From Lachnospiraceae bacterium AD3010 (GTDB lineage: Bacteria > Bacillota > Clostridia > Lachnospirales > Lachnospiraceae): a DNA stretch of 64,000 nucleotides. Below, piece by piece: positions 18,501-24,611 of this stretch (within the stretch, counting starts at the first letter, position 1; the number at the start of each line of letters is the position of its first letter). The notes beneath the pieces were generated by a model that was not told where the DNA came from, did not search any database, and was given only the letters and a program-made list of their open reading frames with translations. A program made the position numbers and the translations under genes. Where the stretch lies: positions 1 through 64,000 of the forward strand of contig KK211388.1 of the NCBI GenBank assembly GCA_000622025.1, written 5' to 3'.

Positions 18501-20071
18501 TAAATGACAGGATACTGAATAAACCTTATGAAAAGGATCCGGAAATACGAGCGAACCTGTATGCGGATATGGCCCAAAGGATACACAACCTCTCTGAAGA
18601 GAGAAAGAATCTTTTAGGATCGAGCTCTTTGTCTTTGAAATTAAAAAACGCAGTAGACAGCTCCATTGGTGGTGTCAATAATGTCAACTCCAATACGGAA
18701 GACGGAGGCATGCCCTATGAGTATGAGCTAAAACTCTTTGAGAAGGAACTCCGTGTTGAAAATGCAATGCGGAAGCTTGATGAGCTGAAGGCTGTCGCAG
18801 ACCCCATAGTTTATTATGATTATAAGAATTTTATAAACAAAAATCCGGCTCCTAAGCAGGACTACAAGATTGTGGACACCTCCTTTGTGGAGAAAACGGA
18901 TATCTACCTGAGCGGCATAATGGGAGACCTTAACCGTGAATTGGAAGCAGTAAAAGCAGGTAAGGAAACTACCCTTGAATCCAAGACCGGGATCAGCCAC
19001 GATAACGCCGTAGACAGGATATGGAGTATGCTGAATGCTTCAGACTCCCTATTCCACATTGATTCAAAGCAGTATAAGGCGGTTAAGGCAGGCTTACAGA
19101 AGCTTCATAATAAAACCATCACTGATGATGAAAGGGAGAAGCTTACAAATGATGTGAAGACTTATCTTACGGATCCAAAGTATGACCGTATAAATAAGCA
19201 TTCGAAAAATGATTTCGATAATACCCGCTTTAATTTGATGTTCACACTCGCTAATGAGCTTGATCCCACCTGGGCCAAAAAGAATTTTCCGGATATGAAT
19301 ATTGCCGCCCTCCACGGAAGCAAAGCAGCGAATACTTCCTTCCATAATGTCCATGAGTTTACCAATTTTCTGCACCGTCAGATGGCAGACGGCGGTTTCT
19401 TAAACAATGCAGGTCCTATTGCTTCACAGCACTGGTATTTAAGACCTGACAGCTACGGACAGAAGGGACTGGTGGAGGAGGTGCTCCGTATAAGGGGCGA
19501 TGCCTCGATATCGGAGCAGGACAAGCTTAAGGCTGAAAAGGATAATCTCTGCAAGCTTTCCGGAGATACGCCGAATATAACAGAAGACACAAAATTCAAG
19601 TCAGAATTTCCGTCTCTTGAAACCTACAGGCAGGAGATAGCAAGGCTTTCAAATGAGGGAGTTAATAAGGATGATAATTATTTCATCACTAATAAAGACC
19701 GGCTTGATCCCTTCAGAAGCGAAGCGATAAAGGAGATAAAGGCTTTTCTTAACGATACACAAAAACGGGATAATCCTCTTTATGACAAGGCTGCTCTTGC
19801 ATACGGGGTTATGGATCCAAGGGGAGCTCATGAGTATATTGTCGAGCTTAATAACCGGAAGGTAAAGGCAAAGAACGCGCCGGAGCGAGAAAATGCTATG
19901 GGTAAGGCGCCTACGTCAACGTCGGGAAAAAAGATAAAGCCTGTAAATCTTGTGGAGCTTGAAAAGCAGCAGGGAATTGATCTCCTCGGCCGGAAGAGCC
20001 TCAGTAAAAAGAAGATGGAATCCCAGGAGAGAGCCATCAACAGGAATCCGATCCGAAGCATGAATCCTTGA
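15581..20071 (+). CDS. large charged family protein C (1496 aa)
   Basis: The largest family member, preceded by AAGGAGGTAGTAT. It has no signal peptide and no membrane segments. A motif of the form R-x-E-x3-NGW is found twice (RRELIVNGWSM near 345 and RREAVNNGWPL near 925), each followed by similar helical text, which suggests an internal duplication of several hundred residues. The family module begins at about 1156 (DSKQYKAVK, then YLTDPKYD and NTRFNLMF). The N-terminal 250 residues are less charged and may form a separate globular domain. The tail is Lys-rich. I cannot assign a function. Confidence 0.85.
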   Translation: MPFIFNFQKWNTKLTPEQRDQANVIKQKYDGKIVQNREDLIKFRNDLSNDLTALTGKGLYKTNCKYGSHLLFQVSGIANILAASAPTPLERSNWENIVEDITTAFITGSSDLEAAKNNSALQSQILTDVKGTDEADFYPEETEQKIDELITKINAVAREELQKIPLNVGENNNDAFRRDSLEMLVGLTECALKGNIQDEYSKTDDYMLFKGSCVFIPSMGKYGVSLKPDSAPYVSDYSRFQHLVPLQTPGIKGIRLVNGNNEYRSKGAKATKDDELNIREQILIEGNDGLYAIEKIRKNMTNERVKSSFPKEVEGAYKDSVGDRSELGKWEALQRARRELIVNGWSMPDITAISRLASLINIADKIKNDLTDEENEALKNLSNKIDSVVHSSPGTEEKRLELINSLIEELNKLPETTKNRLSTFTAMTEDLRRAAEHQLTAAEKEILADPSELKKIADAHPVKEYTDAEQQQDLEWLENIEAKDKELNDIFKKDPYAHDRIRDLQDLTKENPGLIARGVKRVLGQQAWDSFQALPGRESDELKALDILTHNDSPYNVSNNHNTLIDLEKAVKEMTIEIPKKNASSLGRKEFTSIISQLSTAVPSISPGYDAHKKTTEISVLVGEKTIFDRQNEYIERLNKVLDSPGNLTNSQQRDEIGHCLFEILGPLSSEASIFEEDTDGLFNKENLSPEEKNEIEKKYITPFGITTGGLMSTAFTEKIMPILKLADKALDRAESLMKEDGHIVTATNLKPIQSTIKGVLKGTATMKIHAMEPLIRIPYANFNSPSALHIDREKTPLIPGKTRVFSTEEIEEKAEAFPIHKVINAEFELKDIWGEYLAEREKGPVSPEKEREYWNRIDNCYKTMETVINDLVAKQEADPAFADNNMRNMVGHSTPTKSFKDVITDPRAMKNDLVHLKGRREAVNNGWPLSELGMYSHLETLARKIDGNINVLEAGGNETREYAAHLKEFRKILNDRILNKPYEKDPEIRANLYADMAQRIHNLSEERKNLLGSSSLSLKLKNAVDSSIGGVNNVNSNTEDGGMPYEYELKLFEKELRVENAMRKLDELKAVADPIVYYDYKNFINKNPAPKQDYKIVDTSFVEKTDIYLSGIMGDLNRELEAVKAGKETTLESKTGISHDNAVDRIWSMLNASDSLFHIDSKQYKAVKAGLQKLHNKTITDDEREKLTNDVKTYLTDPKYDRINKHSKNDFDNTRFNLMFTLANELDPTWAKKNFPDMNIAALHGSKAANTSFHNVHEFTNFLHRQMADGGFLNNAGPIASQHWYLRPDSYGQKGLVEEVLRIRGDASISEQDKLKAEKDNLCKLSGDTPNITEDTKFKSEFPSLETYRQEIARLSNEGVNKDDNYFITNKDRLDPFRSEAIKEIKAFLNDTQKRDNPLYDKAALAYGVMDPRGAHEYIVELNNRKVKAKNAPERENAMGKAPTSTSGKKIKPVNLVELEKQQGIDLLGRKSLSKKKMESQERAINRNPIRSMNP

Positions 20072-20080
20072 TGAGTCAAG

Positions 20081-20147
20081 GGAGTCAACGGGGACGGTTC
20101 TCGATGACTTATTATTAGGAAAAACAAGTCAAAAAGAACCGTCCCCC
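20081..20147. repeat. GGGGACGGTTCT palindrome, degraded copy
   Basis: Arms at 20081-20110 and 20126-20147 pair imperfectly. It lies just after the stop of family gene C and could serve as its terminator, though no strong T-run follows. Confidence 0.7.
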
Positions 20148-20211
20148 ATATCTTGAAGGTTTGAATATTACCTTATGGCTTCTCCATTAAATTCTCGCGA
20201 TTTCAATCTCT

Positions 20212-20287
20212 GTTTGGATGGATTCGAATATTTTGTTTGGATGGATTCGAGTGTTTTGTTTGGATGGATTCGAATAATACGTTTGGA
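20212..20287. repeat. 23-base tandem repeat, about 3.3 copies
   Basis: GTTTGGATGGATTCGA units begin at 20212, 20235, 20258 and 20281, an exact period of 23 bases. The spacer varies slightly (ATATTTT, GTGTTTT, ATAATAC). No gene covers them. Confidence 0.85.
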
Positions 20288-20292
20288 TAAAC

Positions 20293-20347
20293 TCAGGGCC
20301 GGAACACATCAATGTATGCTCCGACCCTGATATCAAAGTCTTTATGA
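20293..20347. repeat. 55-base direct repeat, left copy
   Basis: Nearly identical (two or three differences) to 21316-21370. It contains a hairpin, CAGGGTCGGAGCAT paired with ATGTGTTCCGGCCCTG. The two copies bracket the small ORF and the HigBA pair. Confidence 0.85.
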
Positions 20348-20379
20348 GTCAATGGGGACGGTTCCATATATCTTGCTGC

Positions 20380-20583
20380 TTAGAGCTCTCTTTTATTTAT
20401 ACCATCAAACGGTTTGACGGCGGCCTGTACATTCGTAAGATCATCAAAATCAAGCTCATCAGTAAATTGCGCATGTTGCGCATTTTTGAAAAGCTTGTCT
20501 TTAAGTCTTTCTTTATGATCGCTCCCTTTAGTGTAATCAACACTTCGGAGCATTTCTTTAATATCCTTAAAATCCTCTTCCAT
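20380..20583 (-). CDS. small protein with leader-like motif, role unknown
   Basis: 67 residues from the ATG at 20583, which follows GGAG at 7 bases; a longer in-frame start lies inside a repeat and is less likely. It is very charged. Near its C-terminus the text ELDFDDLTNVQAA resembles the ends of leader peptides (ELDxDDLxxVxGG) cut by C39 peptidases, but Ala-Ala replaces Gly-Gly. It lies in a repeat-bounded module with HigBA, downstream of the HigA gene on the same strand, separated by a GGGGACGGTTCT half site. It may be a RiPP-like precursor or an unrelated small protein. Confidence 0.4.
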   Translation of the reverse strand: MEEDFKDIKEMLRSVDYTKGSDHKERLKDKLFKNAQHAQFTDELDFDDLTNVQAAVKPFDGINKREL

Positions 20584-20594
20584 AACACTTCTCC

Positions 20595-20638
20595 GGAAGT
20601 CAATGGGGAAGTCAAAGAGAACCGTCCCCATTGACTTA
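20595..20638. repeat. GGGGACGGTTCT half sites flanking the small ORF
   Basis: An inverted half site here (AGAACCGTCCCC-type) pairs in orientation with another at 20345-20364, so the 67-residue ORF is framed by the two arms of the repeat. Confidence 0.65.
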
Positions 20639-20644
20639 TTTTAT

Positions 20645-20941
20645 CTACGCATACGAGTATTCTTTTATTTTGCTCAATTCTTCCTTAATGCTTATTTTCA
20701 GATTCCTTATATCAATATCATCCTGCATACTTATAAAATACTTCTCGGATACTCCGAAATACTTCCCAAGCCTTAATGATGTATCGACTGTCATTCTGCG
20801 TCTGTTGTGGACAATATCCTGTATTCTGGAAGTAGGTACACCTATATCCTTTGATAATCTGTACGCAGATATCCCTAACGGTTTCATAAACTCTTCCAGC
20901 AGTATTTCTCCTATTGTCGGTGTCTCTATCATTCTTTCCAT
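20645..20941 (-). CDS. higA: HigA-type antitoxin
   Basis: The ATG at 20941 follows GAGGAGG at 6 bases and gives 98 residues. It contains TIGEILLEEFMKPLGIS followed by the helix-turn-helix AYRLSKDIGVPTSRIQDIV, the standard HigA (Xre-like) layout. It neutralises the HigB toxin and represses the operon by binding its promoter. The ribosome binding site overlaps the stop codon of higB upstream, so translation is probably coupled. As usual for higBA, the toxin gene comes first. Confidence 0.9.
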   Translation of the reverse strand: MERMIETPTIGEILLEEFMKPLGISAYRLSKDIGVPTSRIQDIVHNRRRMTVDTSLRLGKYFGVSEKYFISMQDDIDIRNLKISIKEELSKIKEYSYA

Positions 20942-20952
20942 AAGCTTCCTCC

Positions 20953-21234
20953 TCAATGATAATCTGTGATCTCCACCTGGTGAAAATCACCATTCTCATA
21001 CACAAAGCACACCCTGAATTGATCGTTTATACGTATACTGTGCTGCCCCTCCCTGTCTCCATGCAGTGCCTCCAAATTATTTGATGGCGGTACACGCAGA
21101 TCATTAAGGTTTTTTGCATTATCGATCATGATAAGTTTTCTCAAGGCTATCCCCTGTATATCAGAGGGTAATTTCCTGGAAAAAACCTGATTATAAACTT
21201 TTTCTGTCTCTCTGTCCTTAACACTCTTGATCAT
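20953..21234 (-). CDS. higB: HigB/RelE-like toxin
   Basis: 93 residues from the ATG at 21234 (MIKSVKDRETEKVY). The core (LRVPPSNNLEALHGDREGQHSIRINDQFRVCF) is the RelE/HigB fold signature with the basic and His residues used in ribosome-dependent mRNA cleavage. The -10 box ends only 6 bases before this ATG, so transcription should begin at or next to the start codon and the message is probably leaderless. A longer start would lie upstream of the -10 box and can be excluded if this promoter is used. Confidence 0.9.
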   Translation of the reverse strand: MIKSVKDRETEKVYNQVFSRKLPSDIQGIALRKLIMIDNAKNLNDLRVPPSNNLEALHGDREGQHSIRINDQFRVCFVYENGDFHQVEITDYH

Positions 21235-21240
21235 ACTTAG

Positions 21241-21278
21241 ATTATACCCGTACTGCATGTATATGTCAAACGTATATA
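21241..21278 (-). promoter_or_regulatory. higBA promoter with palindromic operator
   Basis: TTGACA (21264-21269), 17 bases, TATAAT (21241-21246): a consensus sigma-A promoter. Immediately upstream is the dyad CGTATATACG (21271-21280), and a related half (CATATAC) lies downstream of the -35. HigA autoregulation through this site is likely. Confidence 0.75.
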
Positions 21279-21315
21279 CGCTTATCGTCCACACTAAAGT
21301 TACAAAATGACAAAT

Positions 21316-21370
21316 TCAGGGCCGGAACACATCAATGTATGCTCCGACCCTGATATAAAGGTCTTTATGA
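21316..21370. repeat. 55-base direct repeat, right copy
   Basis: Second copy of 20293-20347. It is located directly after the stop codon of the Nif11-type peptide gene, where the hairpin could act as a terminator for that gene. Confidence 0.85.
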
Positions 21371-21381
21371 TGAATGCCGGT

Positions 21382-21654
21382 TTACTTCCAGGGCCACTTG
21401 AACCCGCCTGCAGTATTCTTTAGGGTTTCCACGCTCAGCTCTCCGTCACCTGCTATTCCAAGAAACTCCTTCGCATCATCAAAGGTGATATCAAATCCCT
21501 TTTCCTTTGCGATGGGAGAAATGACATTATCAAACACTTCCTTCGGGTCCGTCTTGTTTCCGCTGTAGCTCTCAACTGCAGCTTTTACCTTGTCCTGCAG
21601 TTCTCCGCCTTCACCGATCATCTTCATGAAATTCTGTGCGCTTTCTTTTGACAT
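21382..21654 (-). CDS. Nif11-type RiPP precursor peptide
   Basis: 90 residues from the ATG at 21654, which follows GAAGGAGG at 8 bases. The N-terminal MSKESAQNFMKMIGEGGEL, the FDNVISPIAKEKGFDIT stretch and LSVETLKNTAGG form a complete Nif11-like leader peptide. After the AGG cleavage site only FKWPWK remains, so the core is six residues and lacks Cys, Ser or Thr. It has its own promoter and sits just downstream of the NHLM-type export operon, whose C39 peptidase would be the natural processing enzyme. No lanthipeptide synthetase or other RiPP modifier is visible in the window. Confidence 0.8.
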   Translation of the reverse strand: MSKESAQNFMKMIGEGGELQDKVKAAVESYSGNKTDPKEVFDNVISPIAKEKGFDITFDDAKEFLGIAGDGELSVETLKNTAGGFKWPWK

Positions 21655-21686
21655 TTTGATTTCCTCCTTCTTTAAGTCACTGGATT

Positions 21687-21715
21687 TTATTGCTTTCACT
21701 TATTTATACGGTCAA
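21687..21715 (-). promoter_or_regulatory. promoter of the Nif11-type peptide gene
   Basis: TTGACC (21710-21715), 17 bases, CAATAA (21687-21692) on the minus strand. The -10 is weak. It lies in the 111 bases between the phosphatase gene and the peptide gene. Confidence 0.45.
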
Positions 21716-21765
21716 TGTTATTTTATGCGACATATTTTCTGAAAAAAATAATGGCATGCGAAATG

Positions 21766-23619
21766 TCATACTCCTTTGTATCTGAAGATAAGTGTGGTCG
21801 TATCGTCAAACTGTGGGGCATCCTTTACATACTCGTCTATGGTACGCCTTACGTTTGCATCTATCTCCTCAACGGAAGCACCCGTATCAATATTTAATGC
21901 ATCAATCATTCTAGCTGCCCTGAACATCTCCCCGTCAGGATCATTAGCCTCCGTCACACCATCGGTGTACAGGTAGAGAGTATCTCCCGGCTTCAGGTCA
22001 AATGATCCGGCATCAAATGTCATTCTTTTCAGAGCTGCCACCGGTCCGCTGTGTACATCCTCATCCACTGTAAACTTTCCGCCCGCCCTGCAGATAGCAG
22101 GGTACTCATGTCCCGCATCAACATAATCGACATGACCGGTTGAAAGAGTGACTACTCCAAGCCAGACAGTTACAAAGAGTCCTGCGCCGTTTTCTTTTAT
22201 AAGCTCCATATTAACCTCCGTAATGGCGGCGGCTACATCGGTACAGTATTTCATCACACTGTGATGTATCTTGTCCTTTGACATTACCATGAACATTGCC
22301 GCCGGTATCCCTTTACCCGAAACATCAGCAATGACAAGAGCCAGATGATCATCATCTACAAGAAAGAAATCGTAGAAATCTCCTCCCACCTCCTTTGCCG
22401 GAACCATTTTGGCAAAAAGCTCGAACTCATCACGATCGGGAAATGCGGGGAACTTATTCGGGATAAATGATGTCTGTATTTTTGCCGCAATGGCAAGCTC
22501 GGCATCTATCCGTTCTTCGGCTTCTTTAATAAGTTCTTTTAAGCGGTCAACCGTACAGTTGATACCGTCTGACAACTGATTAAACTCAAGGGAATTCCTG
22601 AAATCTGCTTTTTCATCAAGGTCACCGTCTGTGATCTTTGAGAGAGATCCGTTAAGACTCTCCACACCGACAACCACCTCTTTTTTCAGAAGCCTTGACA
22701 ATGCTATAAAAATGAAAACAGCTATAACGATGTTCATCACAAGAACCATCAGTATATCTATAAGACCAGCTCTCATGGCTTCCTTATAGGGATAGCAGCC
22801 GATAATACAGAAGCTTTCCTCCGTAAGGGCTGCGGAATAATAATCCTGATCTGAGAACTTAAGCTTTGCTGTGACCATATCACCGGTGTTTTCAGGAAGG
22901 ATATCCACATACGGAAAAGTTTCGCCTTCAAACATATCATTGGTGGAACCTATAATGCTTCCGGTTTTGTCACAAACGATCAAAAAGCCATCAAGACCGA
23001 TGTTCCGGTTCCTTGCGGTATCCTTCGCATATTCACGCATCAATCTGTCATAAACTTCCTTGGAAACACCTATCTGAAAAAACCCGTCACGTCTCTTAAA
23101 AGGTGCTCCATAGCGATGTATTATTACACTATCATAATTTGGTATTCCCTGCAGATCTTGGGAATAGAATTCTGTCCCCGATAAAAGACACAGGAACTCA
23201 GCAAACTGCCTGTCTGAATGTATGTCATATCTGATATTATCCGGATTGGAAGAATTAGTGATTATACCCTTATCATTTACTATGTTAAACTCAGACAATA
23301 CTGCGCTGTTCATCTCCACCCCTCTTCTCAGCAAGTCATCGATTTCATCTTCTTCATAGTCAGGAAGACTGCTTTCGATCATATCGACAAGATCCGGCAT
23401 ATCACGCTTCTCAAAATTCAAAAAGGATTCCGCGATGTGATTATATGCATCCTCTACGCTGTCCTCCACCAGATTAAAGGAATAATACCTGCGGTATGCC
23501 GCCTGCACTAAAACAAAGCCTATCAAAGCCACTGTAAGGGACGCAAAAATAACATTGAACAGCCAGTGCTCAATGATAACGCCTATTTTTTTGCCACTGT
23601 GATCCCTGTGTTTTTTCAT
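21766..23619 (-). CDS. membrane-bound PP2C (RsbU/SpoIIE-type) serine phosphatase
   Basis: 617 residues: a membrane helix near 18-40, an extracytoplasmic sensor of about 240 residues, a second helix near 285-310, a HAMP-like stretch (LNGSLSKITDGDLDEKADF), a linker with AKIQTSFIPNKFP, then a PP2C domain with VGGDFYDF, IADVSGKG and DAGHEYP metal-binding motifs. Phosphatases of this type dephosphorylate a STAS-domain anti-sigma antagonist and thereby release a sigma factor. A STAS protein and a sigma factor are encoded directly upstream. The matching anti-sigma kinase is not in the window. Confidence 0.9.
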   Translation of the reverse strand: MKKHRDHSGKKIGVIIEHWLFNVIFASLTVALIGFVLVQAAYRRYYSFNLVEDSVEDAYNHIAESFLNFEKRDMPDLVDMIESSLPDYEEDEIDDLLRRGVEMNSAVLSEFNIVNDKGIITNSSNPDNIRYDIHSDRQFAEFLCLLSGTEFYSQDLQGIPNYDSVIIHRYGAPFKRRDGFFQIGVSKEVYDRLMREYAKDTARNRNIGLDGFLIVCDKTGSIIGSTNDMFEGETFPYVDILPENTGDMVTAKLKFSDQDYYSAALTEESFCIIGCYPYKEAMRAGLIDILMVLVMNIVIAVFIFIALSRLLKKEVVVGVESLNGSLSKITDGDLDEKADFRNSLEFNQLSDGINCTVDRLKELIKEAEERIDAELAIAAKIQTSFIPNKFPAFPDRDEFELFAKMVPAKEVGGDFYDFFLVDDDHLALVIADVSGKGIPAAMFMVMSKDKIHHSVMKYCTDVAAAITEVNMELIKENGAGLFVTVWLGVVTLSTGHVDYVDAGHEYPAICRAGGKFTVDEDVHSGPVAALKRMTFDAGSFDLKPGDTLYLYTDGVTEANDPDGEMFRAARMIDALNIDTGASVEEIDANVRRTIDEYVKDAPQFDDTTTLIFRYKGV

Positions 23620-23636
23620 ATTTTCGTAGTTTCTCG

Positions 23637-23785
23637 GGAGTCATTGGAGACGGTTCCAATGCAGTTAAGTTAAGCATTTTGTCATCCTGAGCGCCAGCGA
23701 AGGATCTTTCCGACCGGTTATAGAAGATTCTTCGCTTCGCTCAGAATGACACTAACTTAACGGCATTGGGACGGTTCTCAGAGAC
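23637..23785. repeat. nested repeats between phosphatase and STAS genes
   Basis: Outer half sites of the GGGGACGGTTCT type (23637-23660 and 23763-23785) enclose a TTAAGTTAA/TTAACTTAG-type dyad, which in turn encloses an inverted copy of the GATTCTTCGC...CAGAATGAC repeat (23681-23750). One repeat seems to have inserted inside the other. The tract interrupts an otherwise tightly packed operon. Confidence 0.7.
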
Positions 23786-23790
23786 TTCCT

Positions 23791-24087
23791 TCAATCCTCA
23801 ATATCAAGTATCTTTAAGAATCCCGTTTCCTTGAAGATATCCATGACATCCTCATTTGCGTTTCTTACTACCATGCTTCCCTGGTCATCCATGATCTTCT
23901 GGAAGTTTAAGAATACGCGGAGTCCTGCGGAAGAGGTGTATATAAGGTTCTTAAGATCCAGCACAAGATCCTCAACCCCTGCAAGATCACCCACTTCTTT
24001 TTCAAGTTCTGGCGAAGTAACCGCATCAAGCTTTCCTTCTATGAATACGGTGAGTTTGCTTCCGTCCTGCTGTTTTGTAACTGTCAT
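23791..24087 (-). CDS. STAS-domain anti-sigma factor antagonist
   Basis: 98 residues covering one STAS domain. The phosphorylation loop reads DLKNLIYTSSAGLRVFL; Ser53 aligns with the regulatory serine of SpoIIAA/RsbV. When dephosphorylated, such proteins bind the anti-sigma kinase and free the sigma factor. The ATG overlaps the end of the sigma-factor gene by 4 bases. The phosphatase that should act on it is the next gene downstream. Confidence 0.93.
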   Translation of the reverse strand: MTVTKQQDGSKLTVFIEGKLDAVTSPELEKEVGDLAGVEDLVLDLKNLIYTSSAGLRVFLNFQKIMDDQGSMVVRNANEDVMDIFKETGFLKILDIED

Positions 24088-24611
24088 ATTTTTGTTCCTC
24101 CATCAATCTCCCTGCATTTTTTCAGCAGCCGCTCGACGCGCTTTGCCGCTGCCTTCGGCTCTATTCCAATGATCTCCGCTATCTGCTTATAGTCCATTTC
24201 CATGTTATACCGCATGGCGAGAAGCTCTCTCTCATCCTGCTTTAAGTGCGTAAAGATCTCTGCAACTCTTTTCTGTGTGTCATCTGTCAGGCTTTCAAGC
24301 TCCTTATCCATAACACCCCTGTCAAAGCTCTCGTCAAAGGGGACTACCTTATCCGAATGAGCTTTTCTGACATGGTCGATCATGGTATTCCTGGCTATCG
24401 TGCAGAGCCAGGTGATATATGAAGCTTTAGCGGGATCATAGCCGTCAAAAGAATTCATGGCCTTCAGAAATGTATCTTCAGTCACATCTTCCGCATCTTC
24501 CCTGTGAAGCAGGCGCATATATACGAAGTTAAAAACCTTTTCATAATACTGCTCATATACCTGCTCAAATGTAAGTTTGCCGCTATGAGATCTGTCTCTT
24601 AGCAAGTTCAT
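24084..24611 (-). CDS. ECF-like RNA polymerase sigma factor
   Basis: 175 residues with sigma region 2 (YEQYYEKVFNFVYMRLL...EDAEDVTEDTFLKA, then WLCTIARNTMIDHVRK) and region 4 (LKQDERELLAMRYNMEMDYKQIAEIIG). The start ATG, preceded by AAGGGA, lies inside the last 29 bases of the ABC exporter gene, so expression is coupled to export. Combined with the STAS protein and PP2C phosphatase downstream it makes most of a partner-switching module. What it transcribes is not known; the NHLM operon itself is one candidate. Confidence 0.9.
   Translation of the reverse strand: MNLLRDRSHSGKLTFEQVYEQYYEKVFNFVYMRLLHREDAEDVTEDTFLKAMNSFDGYDPAKASYITWLCTIARNTMIDHVRKAHSDKVVPFDESFDRGVMDKELESLTDDTQKRVAEIFTHLKQDERELLAMRYNMEMDYKQIAEIIGIEPKAAAKRVERLLKKCREIDGGTKI

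Noticed and set aside
23831-24172. Plus-strand ORF opposite the STAS gene
   Set aside because: It is the antisense of a well-supported coding sequence and has no recognisable protein features.
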